Shown piece by piece: positions 21,918 through 32,279 of a stretch of DNA of 64,000 nucleotides. Below the pieces are notes generated by a model. That model saw only the letters and a list, made by a program, of their open reading frames with translations, searched no databases and was not told the origin of the DNA. The stretch is from Undaria pinnatifida (lineage: Eukaryota > Sar > Phaeophyceae > Laminariales > Alariaceae): assembly GCA_012845835.1 (NCBI GenBank), contig JABAKD010000025.1, positions 14,795,966-14,859,965 of the forward strand. The letters are read 5' to 3'. Every line of letters starts with the position of its first letter. Position 1 is the stretch's first letter. Made by a program: the position numbers and the translations under genes.

Positions 21918-22198
21918 ACGCATGCTATGGTAGAGGTTGAACGAAGATTATCTGAGGCATCGACACATGCTCAAGGTACAGAAGCGCCACTTGGTTTTTA
22001 GGCTTCTCACTTGAAGAGCTCTTATGTCTTCGCCCAAAAACTGATTTTTTGCGTAAACTGAAAAAGTGCAACTCGACGAACAAACTCATGGCCTACGTGT
22101 GTGTAAAAAACGTAAATATCGCTCAACAAGAATCACCTTCCGACGTCATCTAGGAAACGTTTTTAGCCAAAAACCGCTCCATCTGTCGTAGCGCGCGT
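21918..22198 (-). mobile_element. MITE family A copy
   Basis: The left tip is ACGCATGCTATGGTAGAGGT and the right tip CCATCTGTCGTAGCGCGCGT. Internal landmarks CACTTGAAGAGCTCTTATG, AAAACTGATTTTTTGCGTAA and CTCGACGAACAAACTCATGG are in '-' order. Length 281 bp. Confidence 0.85.
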
Positions 22199-22317
22199 CG
22201 GTCGAACTTGAAGGCCTCACAGCCCCACCAAAAATTTGACAAATCGTCAAAGTGGAAAGCAAGAAAATGGGCTAGTCTATAGGTATCAGACGAGAAATAT
22301 AGCAAAAAAATCCAAAA

Positions 22318-22408
22318 TGCCATTCTAACGACGTATCGGGGTGTTCCCCAATAATCGAGGACAGCAATTGTTTTGGCCTATAAGCGCTACCTCTATCATA
22401 GCACGCGT
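22318..22408 (-). mobile_element. Truncated right end of a family A MITE
   Basis: Starts inside the family at GCCATTCTAACGACGTATCGGG and ends GCTACCTCTATCATAGCACG. The left part is missing or too diverged. Confidence 0.7.
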
Positions 22409-22713
22409 CTAAAATACTGAGTGAGGTACATGTTTTCAACAGCTGTGTAGCAGCTCACAGAACAATACGCGTTCTCAACGCCAACGAAGATCCCTAATGT
22501 TCCCATCTGCACGCGTGCTATTAAATCAAACGGAGGGATATAGACTACCAGGTATATATTTAGACTTCGTATGTTGACCGTTTTGTTTTCTGCCTGACGG
22601 GGCTCCCCAACTGAAGAACTACACAAAATATCACGTGTGCGTGGTTCCTAATAATGTTCAAAGACTATTCGTTTTATACACCTAGGCAATGGCATTACTA
22701 CTCTTCATCCGGG

Positions 22714-22975
22714 ACGCGTGCTGCGACAGAGGTAGCACGTTTGGTTATTTTGTTTTCTGGATGACGGGGCTCCTAAACCCAAAAATCGTCGGAATGCCAA
22801 AATGATTGTTTTGCAAAATTTATGCTTTTTTGACACCTATGCCATGGATTGTGTTCATTGCGTTGCACTTTCAGTTTATTCAAAGGCAGTTTTTTGGTTG
22901 CGAAGTATAGAGCTCTTCAAGTGAGGCTCTAGCCTCAGAAAACAAAAGGGTGAAATCTGCCACCGTAGCATGTAT
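22714..22975 (+). mobile_element. MITE family A copy with TSD CCGGG
   Basis: The left tip is ACGCGTGCTGCGACAGAGGT and the right tip CTGCCACCGTAGCATGTAT. Internal landmarks GACGGGGCTCCTAAACCC, ATCGTCGGAATGCC, TTGCACTTTCAGTTTATTC and GTATAGAGCTCTTCAAGTGA are in '+' order. CCGGG flanks it (22709-22713 and 22976-22980), within the longer direct repeat ATCCGGG. The copia element 3' of it used CGGGT of this same duplication as its target. Confidence 0.9.
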
Positions 22976-22976
22976 C

Positions 22977-22981
22977 CGGGT
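22977..22981 (+). other. Copia target site duplication, left (CGGGT)
   Basis: CGGGT immediately precedes the TGTTGGACG start of the 5' LTR and recurs at 28770-28774 immediately after the ...TTCACA end of the 3' LTR. Five bases is the usual copia length. Confidence 0.9.
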
Positions 22982-23480
22982 TGTTGGACGTACTCACTCC
23001 ATTGTCAGATTGCAAACGAGAATCCGTCAAAAAGATGGATCGGAGAAATTGGGGGTTTTGTATATGTGTGGGATGTATCTCCACAACGGGATTTTGTGTT
23101 GTGGGTTTTTATGTGCCCGAATAATATCACTCTATTTTTTCGACTCTATTTTTGCCTCTACCTTGTGTCTTCTCTGTGTCTCTTCTACGGCTACCACGCC
23201 AAGGGCTACCACGCCCCATCTATATTGCAAGGGCTATCACGCCTTCACCACTGCACGGCTACCACGCCTGTTTATTTACATCCCGGCTATCACGCCACAG
23301 CACCGAGTTCCATTTCCGGGTTATCACACCTGAGCTATCACGCTTCACCACACACGTGAATCGGGTTATCACACCCGCCTTAGTTAGTAGTTTGTAGTTT
23401 ACCAATCACCGGCTATTACGCCACCTTTCTCCTCCTCCTACACCATCACCGGGGCGCCACACGTACCAACCTACTCCACA
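22982..23480 (+). repeat. 5' LTR of copia element
   Basis: Begins TGTTGGACG and ends CTCCACA (TG...CA). It matches 28270-28769 over its whole length apart from about a dozen substitutions or short differences. The right half carries about nine copies of a GGYTAYCACRCC motif (separate entry). Confidence 0.95.
23188..23432 (+). repeat. Repeated GGYTAYCACRCC motif inside the LTR
   Basis: About nine variants of GGCTACCACGCC / GGCTATCACGCC / GGTTATCACACC are spaced irregularly by 12-35 bp. All are in the same orientation and all are conserved in the 3' LTR. This could be an enhancer-like array for a host factor, as the U3 region of an LTR carries the promoter, or a decayed microsatellite. Confidence 0.75.
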
Positions 23481-23481
23481 C

Positions 23482-25019
23482 TACGCGGAGGACGTTGTGG
23501 CGTGTGTGCAAGATGTGATATATACTCCGTGGCTTGGCTTTAACCTTTTCTCGATTTGGAAGGTGCCTCACAAAAACTCCTGTTCTGTAAACCCCGCTGG
23601 TACGCAAGAGGGAAGGCTCCGCTTCATTCGGGAATCGGCGAACCACTCCCTCTACGCCACCCGACTACCCCCTTCTCCGTTGCCAGTGGATGTAGCGAAT
23701 AAGAGTGCCCCCGAGTCTTCCGCTTGCAACCCACCGATGCCAGTTGGCGCAGTTGGTTCAGTTGGTGTTTCGCGTGAGAGTGCATTCGTGTCTGCTGCCT
23801 GCATATCCCCCCCGGTTCCTCTTAGTGAAAACAACCTCGTACAACCTTCGAGCGTTGTGATGGCTTCTCCCATGGAGTTGGAGCTTGAGCTTGAGACTGC
23901 TTTATCCCACCCCACTCCGTGTGATTCAAGTACGGCATGGATTTATCGACCCCAGAGCATTTCTGACGAGAAGACTGAGGCGTATGCCGTAGAATGGGAC
24001 ATTTTCGACCGTATGATGCAGGATAGAGAGAGTGAAGAGTGTGCACTGGCCATTTTGGGCCCCGGGAAAAACCCTTTCCATGTTGGCAACGATCGCAAGC
24101 TAGTCGATATTAACGTGTTCCATGACCGCGCCGGCCACCTGTCCGAACCTATTTTGAGGGAATCTGTTCGGCAGCGAGGGATCACCCTCACCGGACGGAT
24201 GGAACCCTGCACTACATGTATATCGGCGAGGGGGACGAGAGCGGGCGTGCCGAAGCGAAGCGAGGGACGAGCGGGGAAGGCGCCTGGCGATCTCCTACAT
24301 ATCGACATGTGCGGGCCATACACCACCACCATAGGCGGCAACCACTACATGTTCTATGCTGTCGATGCTGCAACGGGCTACATCGCGAACTACGCCCTGC
24401 GTCGCAAGTCTGACGCCGTGGCCGTCTTCCGGCGGTGTATCGTCGACCTAGCCCACAAAGCGGGGGCGAGGATACGGAGTGTCCGTGGCGACTGCGACTC
24501 GCTCTGGACCAGCAAGGACTTCCGTGACTTCTGCTCCACCGTGGGAATTGCCGTGCAGTACTCCCCCCCCGGAGCGCAGCAATACAATGGGGTAGTGGAG
24601 AATGCAATCCAGCGTTGCAACAAAATCGCCATGGCATCTCGCCGCGCCGCGGAGCGACGCTTGGGGCCGGGGGGGTTCACGTGTGTTCGCGGCCTGGATG
24701 CTCGCGGGGACAAGCTCTGGGCGGAATCGGCGAAGGATGCCGCGCAGAAGCTCAACCAGGCTGCTTCCCCTTCAAATCCCGGTCGCGCGTGGCCGCAGGA
24801 GCTGTTCACCGGCAAGAAGGGTGCTTTCTTGGTGGTGCCGTTTTTTCAGTACGGTTTCATGTACCGGGAGAGGAAGTCGAAGCTGGACGACAAGGCAGTG
24901 CCGTGCTACTTCCTCAACGCGGGCGACAATCATGCCGACTGCTGTGTGAAGGTACTCAGGGATGACACAGGGCGCGTATGCTACTCTAGCAACGTTACAT
25001 GGGCGCCGCTGCCACAGTC
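23482..25019 (+). pseudogene. Copia pol part 1: protease end and integrase
   Basis: The frame runs out of the 5' LTR without an ATG. It opens with QDVIYTPWLGFNLFSIWKV, the conserved tail of copia protease. The integrase zinc-binding region follows (FHDRAGH ... CTTC, about 24118-24222). The catalytic core is intact: D in HIDMCG (24304), D in VRGDCDS (24490) and E in GVVENA (24598). The second spacing is 35 residues, as expected for a DDE integrase. The core ends in a C-terminal block with FLNAGDNHADCCVKV and VTWAPL. At the 14-G run (25020-25033) the productive frame changes by one register. Confidence 0.9.
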
Positions 25020-25033
25020 GGGGGGGGGGGGGG

Positions 25034-26542
25034 TTCAGTACTGCCCCTTCCGCGCCAGCACCGCCCACGCGCCCGGGGATGTCATTCGAGATTGCCTCGC
25101 CGCCGCCCGGACCGACTGCTATGCCGCCCGCCGCTGCCGGTCCGCTGCCCGCGCACTCACCCAGCGCTCACACCTCGCCGCCACCCGGACCGACTGCTAT
25201 GCCGCCCGCCGCTGCCGGTCCGCCGCCCGCGCACTCACCCAGCGCTCACACCTCGCCGCCGCCCGGACCGACTGCTATGCCGCCCGCCGCTGCCGGTGCG
25301 CTGCCCGCGCACTCATCCAGCGCTCACACCTCGCCGCCACCCGGACCGACTGCTATGCCGCCCGCCGCTGCCGGTCCGCCGCCCGCGCACTCACCCAGCG
25401 CTCACACCTCGCCGCCGCCCGGACCGACTGCTATGCCGCCCGCCGCTGCCGGTGCGCTGCCCGCGCACTCACCCAGCGCTCACACCTCGCCGCCGCCCGG
25501 ACCGACTGCTATGCCACCCGCCGCTGCCGGTCCGCCGCCCGCGCACTCACCCAGCGCTCACACCACTTGCTCGAACTCGCCTGCTACTGCAGGTACACTG
25601 CCTGCAGCAGCCACCTGGCCGCCACCACCGCTGCGATCGTCATCACCGCCGTCCGCGCACTTACCCAGCGCTCACACGTCGCCGATGCCCGAACCGGCTG
25701 CTATTTCGCCCGCTGTGGCCGGTCCGCCCCCTGCGCACTCGCCCAGCGCTCTCACACCGCCTGCCGCATGTTCGCCGATGCCGGAGTGGTCTCCCTCTTC
25801 CATCGAGGACGCCAGCTCGACGACATCGTCATCACCATCACCGGCGGCGACACCGGCCCCGCGGACGTACAGAAGGAGGCAGCCGCCACCGGTCGCCGCA
25901 GGATATTCTTCGCCGCTCACCCCACATGCAACGAGGATGCTGGGCGAGAGGGGCGACGAGCGCGTGCCGGGAAGGACCAGGTCGGAGGGCCGTCAGCTTT
26001 CGGGCGTGCCGGAAGAAGCGGTCTCTACGCCGCTGCCGGAGGCGACGTCATTCGACCACGGGGTAGGACTCCTATCTCATGCGGGAGAGGATGTGCTGCT
26101 GTCGCTGCTGGCCAACCGGCGGGCCCTGAACGCGAAACGGATGCTCCTGCAGGGGCACGGATCTGGTGAGCTGGGGGGCGGAGGCAAGCAGCATGCGGGG
26201 TCGGGGGGCGTGGAGGAGAGCAAAGGTGCGCCGCCATACGACACCACGGGCGGGGGGGGGAGCGGGGGTAACTATTGGTCGCTTGGGCCGTCGGGACGGG
26301 GAGTGCCTCTCGGCCTTGTGTCGCGACTCGCCACGCGGGAGGATGTCGACGCAGCTCTTCGCGAGATGCGCTCCTCTCACCTGCGGCCCGACATGCCCCT
26401 CTGCCACGCCAAGGACCTCCGCGTACCAAAGACGTTCAGGGAGGCGCGTGACGGCGAGCATGGCGCACAGTTCATGGACGCGACTAAGCGTGAAGTGTTC
26501 GGTTTGCTTGAAGTAGGCACGTTTGAAATTGTTGACGAGTAG
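25034..26542 (+). pseudogene. Copia pol part 2: Pro-rich linker and RT N-terminus
   Basis: After the G-run the frame encodes a Pro/Ala/Ser linker dominated by 26-residue repeats (SPPPGPTAMPPAAAG...), a low-complexity acidic/Gly region, then the start of reverse transcriptase (KDLRVPKTFREARDGEHGAQ, EVFGLLEVGTFEIVDE). TAG at 26540-26542 interrupts it just before the KARLVARG block. In the other frame the repeats read as AARTDCYAARRCRSA, which is the shadow. Confidence 0.8.
25095..25562 (+). repeat. Six-unit 78-bp minisatellite in pol linker
   Basis: Six head-to-tail 78-bp units (starts at 25095, 25173, 25251, 25329, 25407, 25485) begin CCTCGCCGCC and contain GGACCGACTGCTATGCCGCC. Diverged units continue to ~25755. 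The period is 26 codons, so all three frames tolerate copy-number change. Near identity between units implies recent expansion after the element diverged. Confidence 0.95.
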
Positions 26543-27250
26543 CAACGAATAGACAACGTGATCAGTAGCAAGCTCATTTTTGATTGGAAGGTTGATCAAT
26601 TTGGTTGGCCTACGAAAGCGAAGGCGAGACTTGTAGCTAGGGGTGACATGCAGAGAGAGTACATTGACTTTGGAGATTTGTACGAGCCTACTGTTGCTTC
26701 GTCCAGGGTCCGTTTGTTGGCTGCGTTGGCGTGTGAACATGACCTAGAGTTGTGCCATTTCGATATAGACCAGGCTTTTGTGAGGGTAGATCTTGCCGAG
26801 GATGTCTATATGCGATTGCCAGAAGGGTGTGGTTCATTGGCAGGGAAGGTTGTGAAGCTGAGCAAGAGTCTTTATGGTTTGAGACAGGCGTCCAGACAGT
26901 GGTATGCATTACTGAGGAAATGTCTTTTGGATTTGGGGTTTGTGCAATGCTTGGCCGATTCGTGTGTTTTTCGTTTGGTTGAAAGGGGGGAAGTAGTGAT
27001 GCACCTAGTGGTGCATGTTGATGATATTTTTTCCGTGGGAAAGAAGGAAAGGTGTGATCAGTTCGGGAAGGATCTCGGACGTCTTGTTCCAGTTAAGTCA
27101 TTGGGCGAGCTCAAGTGGTACTCGGGGTGCTATTACGAGAGAGACAGGGAGGCAGGGAGGTTGACTATTTCGCAACAGACGTACACGGAAGAATTGGGAG
27201 AGAAATATGGTGTGGAATGGGGCAACGCTATTCCGATTCCTACAACTTGA
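26543..27250 (+). pseudogene. Copia pol part 3: reverse transcriptase
   Basis: In the same frame as part 2 after the TAG. It contains KARLVARGDMQ, YEPTVASSRVR, the first catalytic Asp block FDIDQAFVRVDLAEDVYMRL, SLYGLRQASRQWY and the second catalytic block VHVDDIFSVG (xVDD), followed by SLGELKWYSGCYYER. The frame ends at TGA 27248-27250. RNase H continues in another frame, so a frameshift lies at about 27230-27280. Confidence 0.92.
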
Positions 27251-27963
27251 GGCTTTGGGATTTTGATGTTGACGAGCCAAATGTTCTGTTTCCTTTCCGA
27301 GAGTTGATCGGCGCGCTTTTGTGGATTGCCTTGTTGACCAGGCTGGATATCGCGAACCCAGTGAGGGCAGTAGCAAGGTATTGCAGTGCGCCGAAGCGGA
27401 TCCACTGGAAAGCGGCACGTAGTATACTAGGGTATGCAATGAGGACGAGTTCTTTTGGGACTTCCTTTCAGAAGGGGACGTTGACGGGGATTAGTTTGAT
27501 TTCGTTCGCAGATGCCGACTATGCTTCGCGCAGTACGGACAGGAGAAGCGTGTCGGGGGGGGTAGTGATGTGTGCGGGGAGGCCTGTTTCGTGGTACTCC
27601 AAGACGCAGAAGTGTGTGACTCTCTCGACTACTCAGGCGGAGTATGTGGCTATGTCGGACATGGGGAAGGAGATTTTATTTTTGAGGCAGGTTTGGTGTT
27701 TTATGTTGCCGAAGGCGAGGATGCCGTGTATTGCCATGTATGAGGATAACGAGGGTGCCATCCAAATCGCAAAGCACCCGATTTCGAACTCGAACTCGAA
27801 GCACATTGGCGTGAGGCATCACTTTTTGAGGGAACTGGTAGAAAGGAAGGAGGTCGAAATTATCCACGTAGCGTCGCAGTACCAGCATGCTGACTTCCTC
27901 ACCAAGGCGTTACCTGAGAGGGGGTTTGAATTTCACCGGGGGATAGTGATGAATTTGATTTGA
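27251..27963 (+). pseudogene. Copia pol part 4: RNase H
   Basis: The frame carries FRELIGALLWIALLTRLDIA, SFADADYASRSTDRRSVSGG, WYSKTQKCVTLSTTQAEYVA, YEDNEGAIQIAKHP, KHIGVRHHFLRE and QHADFLTKALP. The D-E-D-D catalytic set (DADY, AEYVA, EDNEGA, HADF) is all present. It ends at TGA just after NLI. A 306-bp untranslated stretch precedes the 3' LTR. Confidence 0.92.
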
Positions 27964-28256
27964 TTTTTCTCTCGGATAGTGTTTGATTTTCTGACTTTCT
28001 ATTTCTTACATGTTTCTTTGTTTTTTTTTCTGATGAGGGTTCAAGGACTTGCATTCAAATTGTTCGATGGAAAATACTGAATAGTGTTTGAGTTTTAATG
28101 GTCATGGATGTCATGAGAACGGATTTGAGTGTTTTTGCATATGCAACATTTTTTTTTTTTGTTTTCTGGACTTGAGTAAAGAAAAACTCTGCAGTATTTT
28201 GGTATCTGGGAATGTACGCTTTAAAAAGGTAGTCTGGATAAATCATGACAATGTTG

Positions 28257-28268
28257 CGAGTAGGGGGG
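28257..28268 (+). other. Polypurine tract of copia element
   Basis: GAGTAGGGGGG lies two bases upstream of the 3' LTR start, the expected position of the plus-strand primer. Confidence 0.7.
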
Positions 28269-28269
28269 C

Positions 28270-28769
28270 CGTTGGACGTACTCACTCCATTGTCAGATTG
28301 CAAACGAGAATCTGTCGAAAAGATGGATCGGAGAATTTTGGGGGTTTCGTATATGTGTGGGATGTATCTCCACAACGGGATTTTGTGTTGTGGGTTTTTA
28401 TGTGCCCGAATAATATCACTCTATTTTTTCGACTCTATTCTTGCCTCTACCTTGTGTCTTCTCTGTGTCTCTTCTACGGCTACCACGCCAAGGGCTACCA
28501 CGCCCCATCTATATTGCAAGGGCTATCACGCCTTCACCACTGCACGGCTACCACGCCTGAGTATTTACATCCCGGCTATCACGCCACAGCACCGAGTTCC
28601 ATTTCCGGGTTATCACACCTGAGCTATCACGCTTCACCACACACGTGAATCGGGTTATCACACCCGCCTTAGTTAGTAGTTTGTAGTTTACCGATCACCG
28701 GCTATTACGCCACCTTTCTCCTCCACCTACACCATCACCGGGGCGCCACACGTACCAACCTACTTCACA
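28270..28769 (+). repeat. 3' LTR of copia element
   Basis: Matches 22982-23480. Its first base is C where the 5' LTR has T, so the terminal TG is lost on this side. It ends TTCACA directly before the CGGGT target duplication. Confidence 0.95.
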
Positions 28770-28836
28770 CGGGTCCCACCTTTAGCTCGACTCAAAGTCG
28801 GAGCGTTGGTGAGGTTTGGTGCTCCTAAAGCCAGGG

Positions 28837-29087
28837 ACTCCTGCTACGCTAGAGGTAGCACTTTTAAGCAAAAACATTTTCTGAATTTTCGGGACACCTT
28901 AACCCAGCATAGATGGAACGCTATTTTGTTTTGCCGTTTTGTTTCATTTTTATACGTAAGACATCGATCGGATAATTCACCGGGTTTCACCTTTCCGTTG
29001 TCTCAAAATCAGTTTTGGGGTTGCGTGCCGAGCTCCTTTGGCGAAGAGCCTCATGGTACCAATCGTGCAATCTGTATCGTAGCATGT
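28837..29087 (+). mobile_element. MITE family A copy
   Basis: The left tip is ACTCCTGCTACGCTAGAGGT and the right tip CAATCTGTATCGTAGCATGT. Internal landmarks GACACCTTAACCC and CCGAGCTCCTTTGGCGAAGAG are present, '+' order, 251 bp. A second, isolated right tip (ACCTCTGCCATAGCGTGCGT) lies at about 29115-29134. This copy is only ~65 bp beyond the copia element. Confidence 0.8.
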
Positions 29088-29269
29088 TTCGAGGAGCCAA
29101 GGAGAATCGCGGGAAACCTCTGCCATAGCGTGCGTCTCTGGAGACTGAAGACACATCAACCTTTTTGCGGATGTATCGGACGCAAGGTTGTTGAACAAGG
29201 AGATTTTTCCCGTGGTGTTGCGTATGCGAGCTCGATGGAATGCTACCCAGCTCAACGCTGAGGATGCCT

Positions 29270-29620
29270 CCTAGAGGTGAGCTCCTTGCTGTTGAACGCC
29301 GTAGATGAAGTCGTTCTGGTCGATGGAGTGGTAGCCTCTGTTGCAGATGTCGATACTCCTTGTAGTGGCAGGTACTGCTGTTGTACAAGTAGTCGCTATA
29401 ATAGCAGTTGGTGACGTGTTGCCGATGGTGGTATAACTGGTTTTAGCACTTTTCTTGATGATGTAGAATTGACCATGTAGTAGGCCTAAACGAGGGTATC
29501 GGCATTAGCCGCCTTTTACCCCCCCCGGTAAACCGTTAACGTGCTATTGCCGTGTTGGTTTGTTCTGGTATGGTACACTTGTTATGGGCGGTATGCAGCT
29601 TGAGCGGATCAAAACTGCTG
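29270..29620 (+). repeat. Partial copy of dispersed element G/F
   Basis: Aligns in order with 59935-60330: GATGAAGTCGTTCTGGTCGATGGAGTGGTAGCCTCTG here versus GATGCTGTCGTTGTGCTCGCTGGAGTAGTAGCCTCTG there, then GTTGTACAAGTAG/GTTGTACGAGTAG, GACGTGTTGNCNATGGTGGT, GTGTTGGTTTGTTC and GCGGATCAAAACTG/ACGGATCATAACTG. It is diverged and disrupted by indels. No intact reading frame is shared. Confidence 0.65.
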
Positions 29621-30560
29621 TAAAGCTGTGTAGTTACAGCCATGTCCGCAGGCAGTGTTTCCTCCGTGCCAGACTCCGGGCCCAATTCGCCAACGTCCTG
29701 GCTGTATTTACAGCTCGTGTACGTCTTCTCGTCATAGATGGTCGAGGGCGAATATTCGGGTTCGGCACATCGAAGATACGGTGCTCCGTTTCTTCGAGTC
29801 TAATATACACTTTTTGCGTGGAAGCTTCAAGCAGATGCTGAAGAATTCTCTCCTTGTCTGTCGGTCCCATGCTTTTAGCCTGTAAGCAGCCCGGAGCGGA
29901 TACATCCTATAGCACACCCGCTGACAGGTAGAATTTGATAACCGCTGTGTTCTCCAAAACAGGAAGGGGATGCACACTCAAGGATAACGAACGGTGCTCG
30001 TGGAAATCTCGTCGAGATCTGCACAGAGAAGCACATATTGCTCGGCGGTGGTGGTATCTTCGCCGACGGGTTGTCGAGAAGACTAGCTTAGAAATTCGTC
30101 CATGACAAGGTGTGCTGTTTCGTGTGATACGCTGACTGCTTGCTGCTGTATTTTTCACGTGCCTACTGTAAAAGCCATTATGAGATTGTCCATAAAAACA
30201 CATGCAGATAGCACTGTAGCACCGGCCCTCTCACAACAAAAAGTACTATTGCTACGATACTTCGAATGATAAAACTACTATTAATAATATTCTTTTAGAA
30301 CTCTAGTCCAGTTTACCTGGTAGTCTAAAATTTATACTGACGGTATCAAAAGCATGCACCGGTAGCCTGAGCGCTGCCTGTGTGTTAACCCTTGCACTAG
30401 TAACAGATACTACACCTTCATTTGTTTCGTCCGTAAACCCGGGGTGTGCCCCCCAAGGACCACCTTCTGTTGTTGAATGACCTACGTACGAGGTTATCAA
30501 GGGAGGGGCATAATGTAGGTGACGGTGATGCTCCAAACATGATCTCCCTCCCCTCACTGT
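29621..30560. other. No confidently recognised gene
   Basis: A minus-strand frame at 29634-29870 (opening MGPTDKERILQHLLEAST) has protein-like composition but no motif or splice evidence. The rest is featureless on both strands. Confidence 0.35.
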
Positions 30561-30564
30561 TCCC

Positions 30565-30887
30565 ACGCGTGCTACGATAGAGGTCGCACTTTTGGGATAA
30601 AATGTTTTGTGAAGGACAGACGGCCCTCCTTAACCCAAAGGAACCGGGGTGTCATGAGGGATCAAAAGGGATCGGGGCGTCAATGTTGTTGTTGTTGCCG
30701 TTGTTGTTGTTGTTGTTTTTGTTACACTACAAATGTGCTTTTTTTGTATGCCTCGGCCACTGGTTTCGTTCATCGAGTTGCACTTTCAATTTACTCAAAA
30801 ACAATGGTCTTTGCCTTTGAAGACAAAATAGCTCCTCAAGTGGTTATGAGCCTCAGAAAATAGTTGGCGCAATTCTATCGTAGCATT
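30565..30887 (+). mobile_element. MITE family A copy enlarged by a (GTT)n repeat
   Basis: The left tip is ACGCGTGCTACGATAGAGGT and the right tip is GCGCAATTCTATCGTAGCAT. Internal landmarks TCCTTAACCC, CGTTCATCGAGTTGCACTTT and AATAGCTCCTCAAGTGG are in '+' order. A (GTT)n run at about 30685-30720 accounts for the extra length (323 bp). Confidence 0.85.
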
Positions 30888-30889
30888 TT

Positions 30890-32020
30890 GTTCTTCCATG
30901 GAATGTGAGGTTCCTTGCCCTCTCTCTAAGCTGCCAGCCAGCGGAGGAATGATTACTGTAGATAGATGACACCATCAACCATGATGAGGAGGGCGCGTCC
31001 TAACACCGACAACCCTGTGCCCCGCTCGGGATCCGCTACGTACGTATGGCACTCCCTTTTCTTCCTGGGTAGCCTCTGGCCGCAGGGCGTCGAATCAACC
31101 TGAAACTTGTAGCAAGATAAGACTCCAACATTCACGACGACGAAAATAATAAATACCTGGTAGCTGTCAAACAAGCAGCGGTGCGTTCTAACCCTATCAG
31201 AATAGAGGTGTTTAGCCTACTGCGTAGAAACGCGGCGTGTCAGGGCGATGCCACTACGGTGTAGATGTATCTGCTGCTCGCCGCCGTTGTATTGCGAGTC
31301 TCAATGACTCTCGATGCGTTTCGCCCTCTGCTGACGATAACGTGGCAATTTACTAATCTCCCCTCCTGTATCCCGATTCCGATTTTTTGCGTTTTGGTGC
31401 GTTTTATTCAAATTACGCCAACACCTCCTCCGCAGCCAGCCTCGAAGCCGCTGTAAGATCGAACGTCGTCGATATGTACTTTTACATCAGACTGGATGTC
31501 TTCAGACTTTATCTGCTGCGACAGAGAGGAGAGAGTAGAGAGAGCGGTGGGTTTTTTACCCGACATTTTTTCAAGGACTGTAGACTCGTATGATATAGTC
31601 TATACTTACATGTATAGTCTAGACTAGACTATTTACTTGTCTGCTTCGCTTTCTCTCCTGCTAATCGAGAAACGCTCAAGACACTTCACCCAGCCTCAAC
31701 TGCTAGGTCAACAATTTTGTTCGAAACTCAGAGGTTTTAGTAATAAACCGGTTGTCTTCGTGATATATGCTGAGGGTAGACACTGTAGTATGGCGGTGTA
31801 GAGAGCATGTTTGCTTCCGTCGTACAAGCGATTTAGAAGTTAGGGGCGAGTGTGGATTGGTTTCGGACTCAGTTTATGTGTCGAGTTTTCAATGATGTGC
31901 TGTCGCAACCGTTAACGTAGATTAAAACTAGGCATATATGGTGTCATCACGTGGCTGTCTCTCATGTGGGAGTTATCCATTTCTCTATTTAGATGGAGGG
32001 CATCCTACAGCGCGGTACCT
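30890..32020. other. No recognisable gene
   Basis: Only short overlapping frames. A small inverted-repeat cluster around TATAGTCTAGACTAGACTAT lies at about 31595-31632. Confidence 0.4.
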
Positions 32021-32027
32021 GCAAGGA

Positions 32028-32275
32028 AGGCTATGATTGGGGGAGGTACCACCATTTTCACTACTGGGTCCGAACCACTCGCACCAGTGATTCTGCACCT
32101 CACTGACAACAGTACTTAGGTCGAAACTTTGGTGCAGCGCAGATTACCCTTCCGTTGCGGATCCATGTCGCAAGCACCACACCACGCGGGAGCGTAAGCC
32201 CGCATTGGAACAGGGGGGTCACTCGCGCGAGTAACCACGACCCCAGCAAAGAAGTGCCCCTCCTACCGTAGGCTT
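32028..32275. mobile_element. TIR element family E copy
   Basis: The left end is GGCTATGATTGGGGGAGGTA then CCACCATTTTCACTAC. The right end is the inverse, GTGCCCCTCCTACCGTAGGC. It includes a central GGTCACTCGCGCGAGTAACC palindrome. Related ends occur at 33238, 34830 (palindrome only), 61764, 62037, 62697-62957 and about 62985. Non-coding, ~248 bp. Confidence 0.65.
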
Positions 32276-32279
32276 GTTC

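Larger units (their letters stand above)
22982..28769 (+). mobile_element. Ty1/copia LTR retrotransposon, internally deleted
   Basis: The element is 5.8 kb, with a 499-bp 5' LTR, a 500-bp 3' LTR and the target duplication CGGGT (22977-22981, 28770-28774). The order integrase, reverse transcriptase, RNase H is diagnostic of Ty1/copia. The 5' leader, tRNA primer site, gag and the protease catalytic part are absent: coding for the protease C-terminus begins within about 2 bases of the LTR end. Pol is broken at a 14-G run (frame change), at TAG 26540-26542 and by a frameshift near 27230-27280. The LTRs differ at roughly 12 positions, so insertion is not very recent. It cannot replicate on its own, but could be mobilised only if the missing packaging and primer sites were dispensable, which is unlikely. 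Confidence 0.95.

Noticed and set aside
23190-23440. CRISPR-like array
   Set aside because: The short GGYTAYCACRCC repeats have irregular spacing, lie inside both LTRs and have no unique spacers or associated genes.
24962-26066. Long arginine/histidine/proline-rich frame at 24999-26066
   Set aside because: It is the third register of the 78-bp repeat array. The RT-continuous register is the one ending at 26542.
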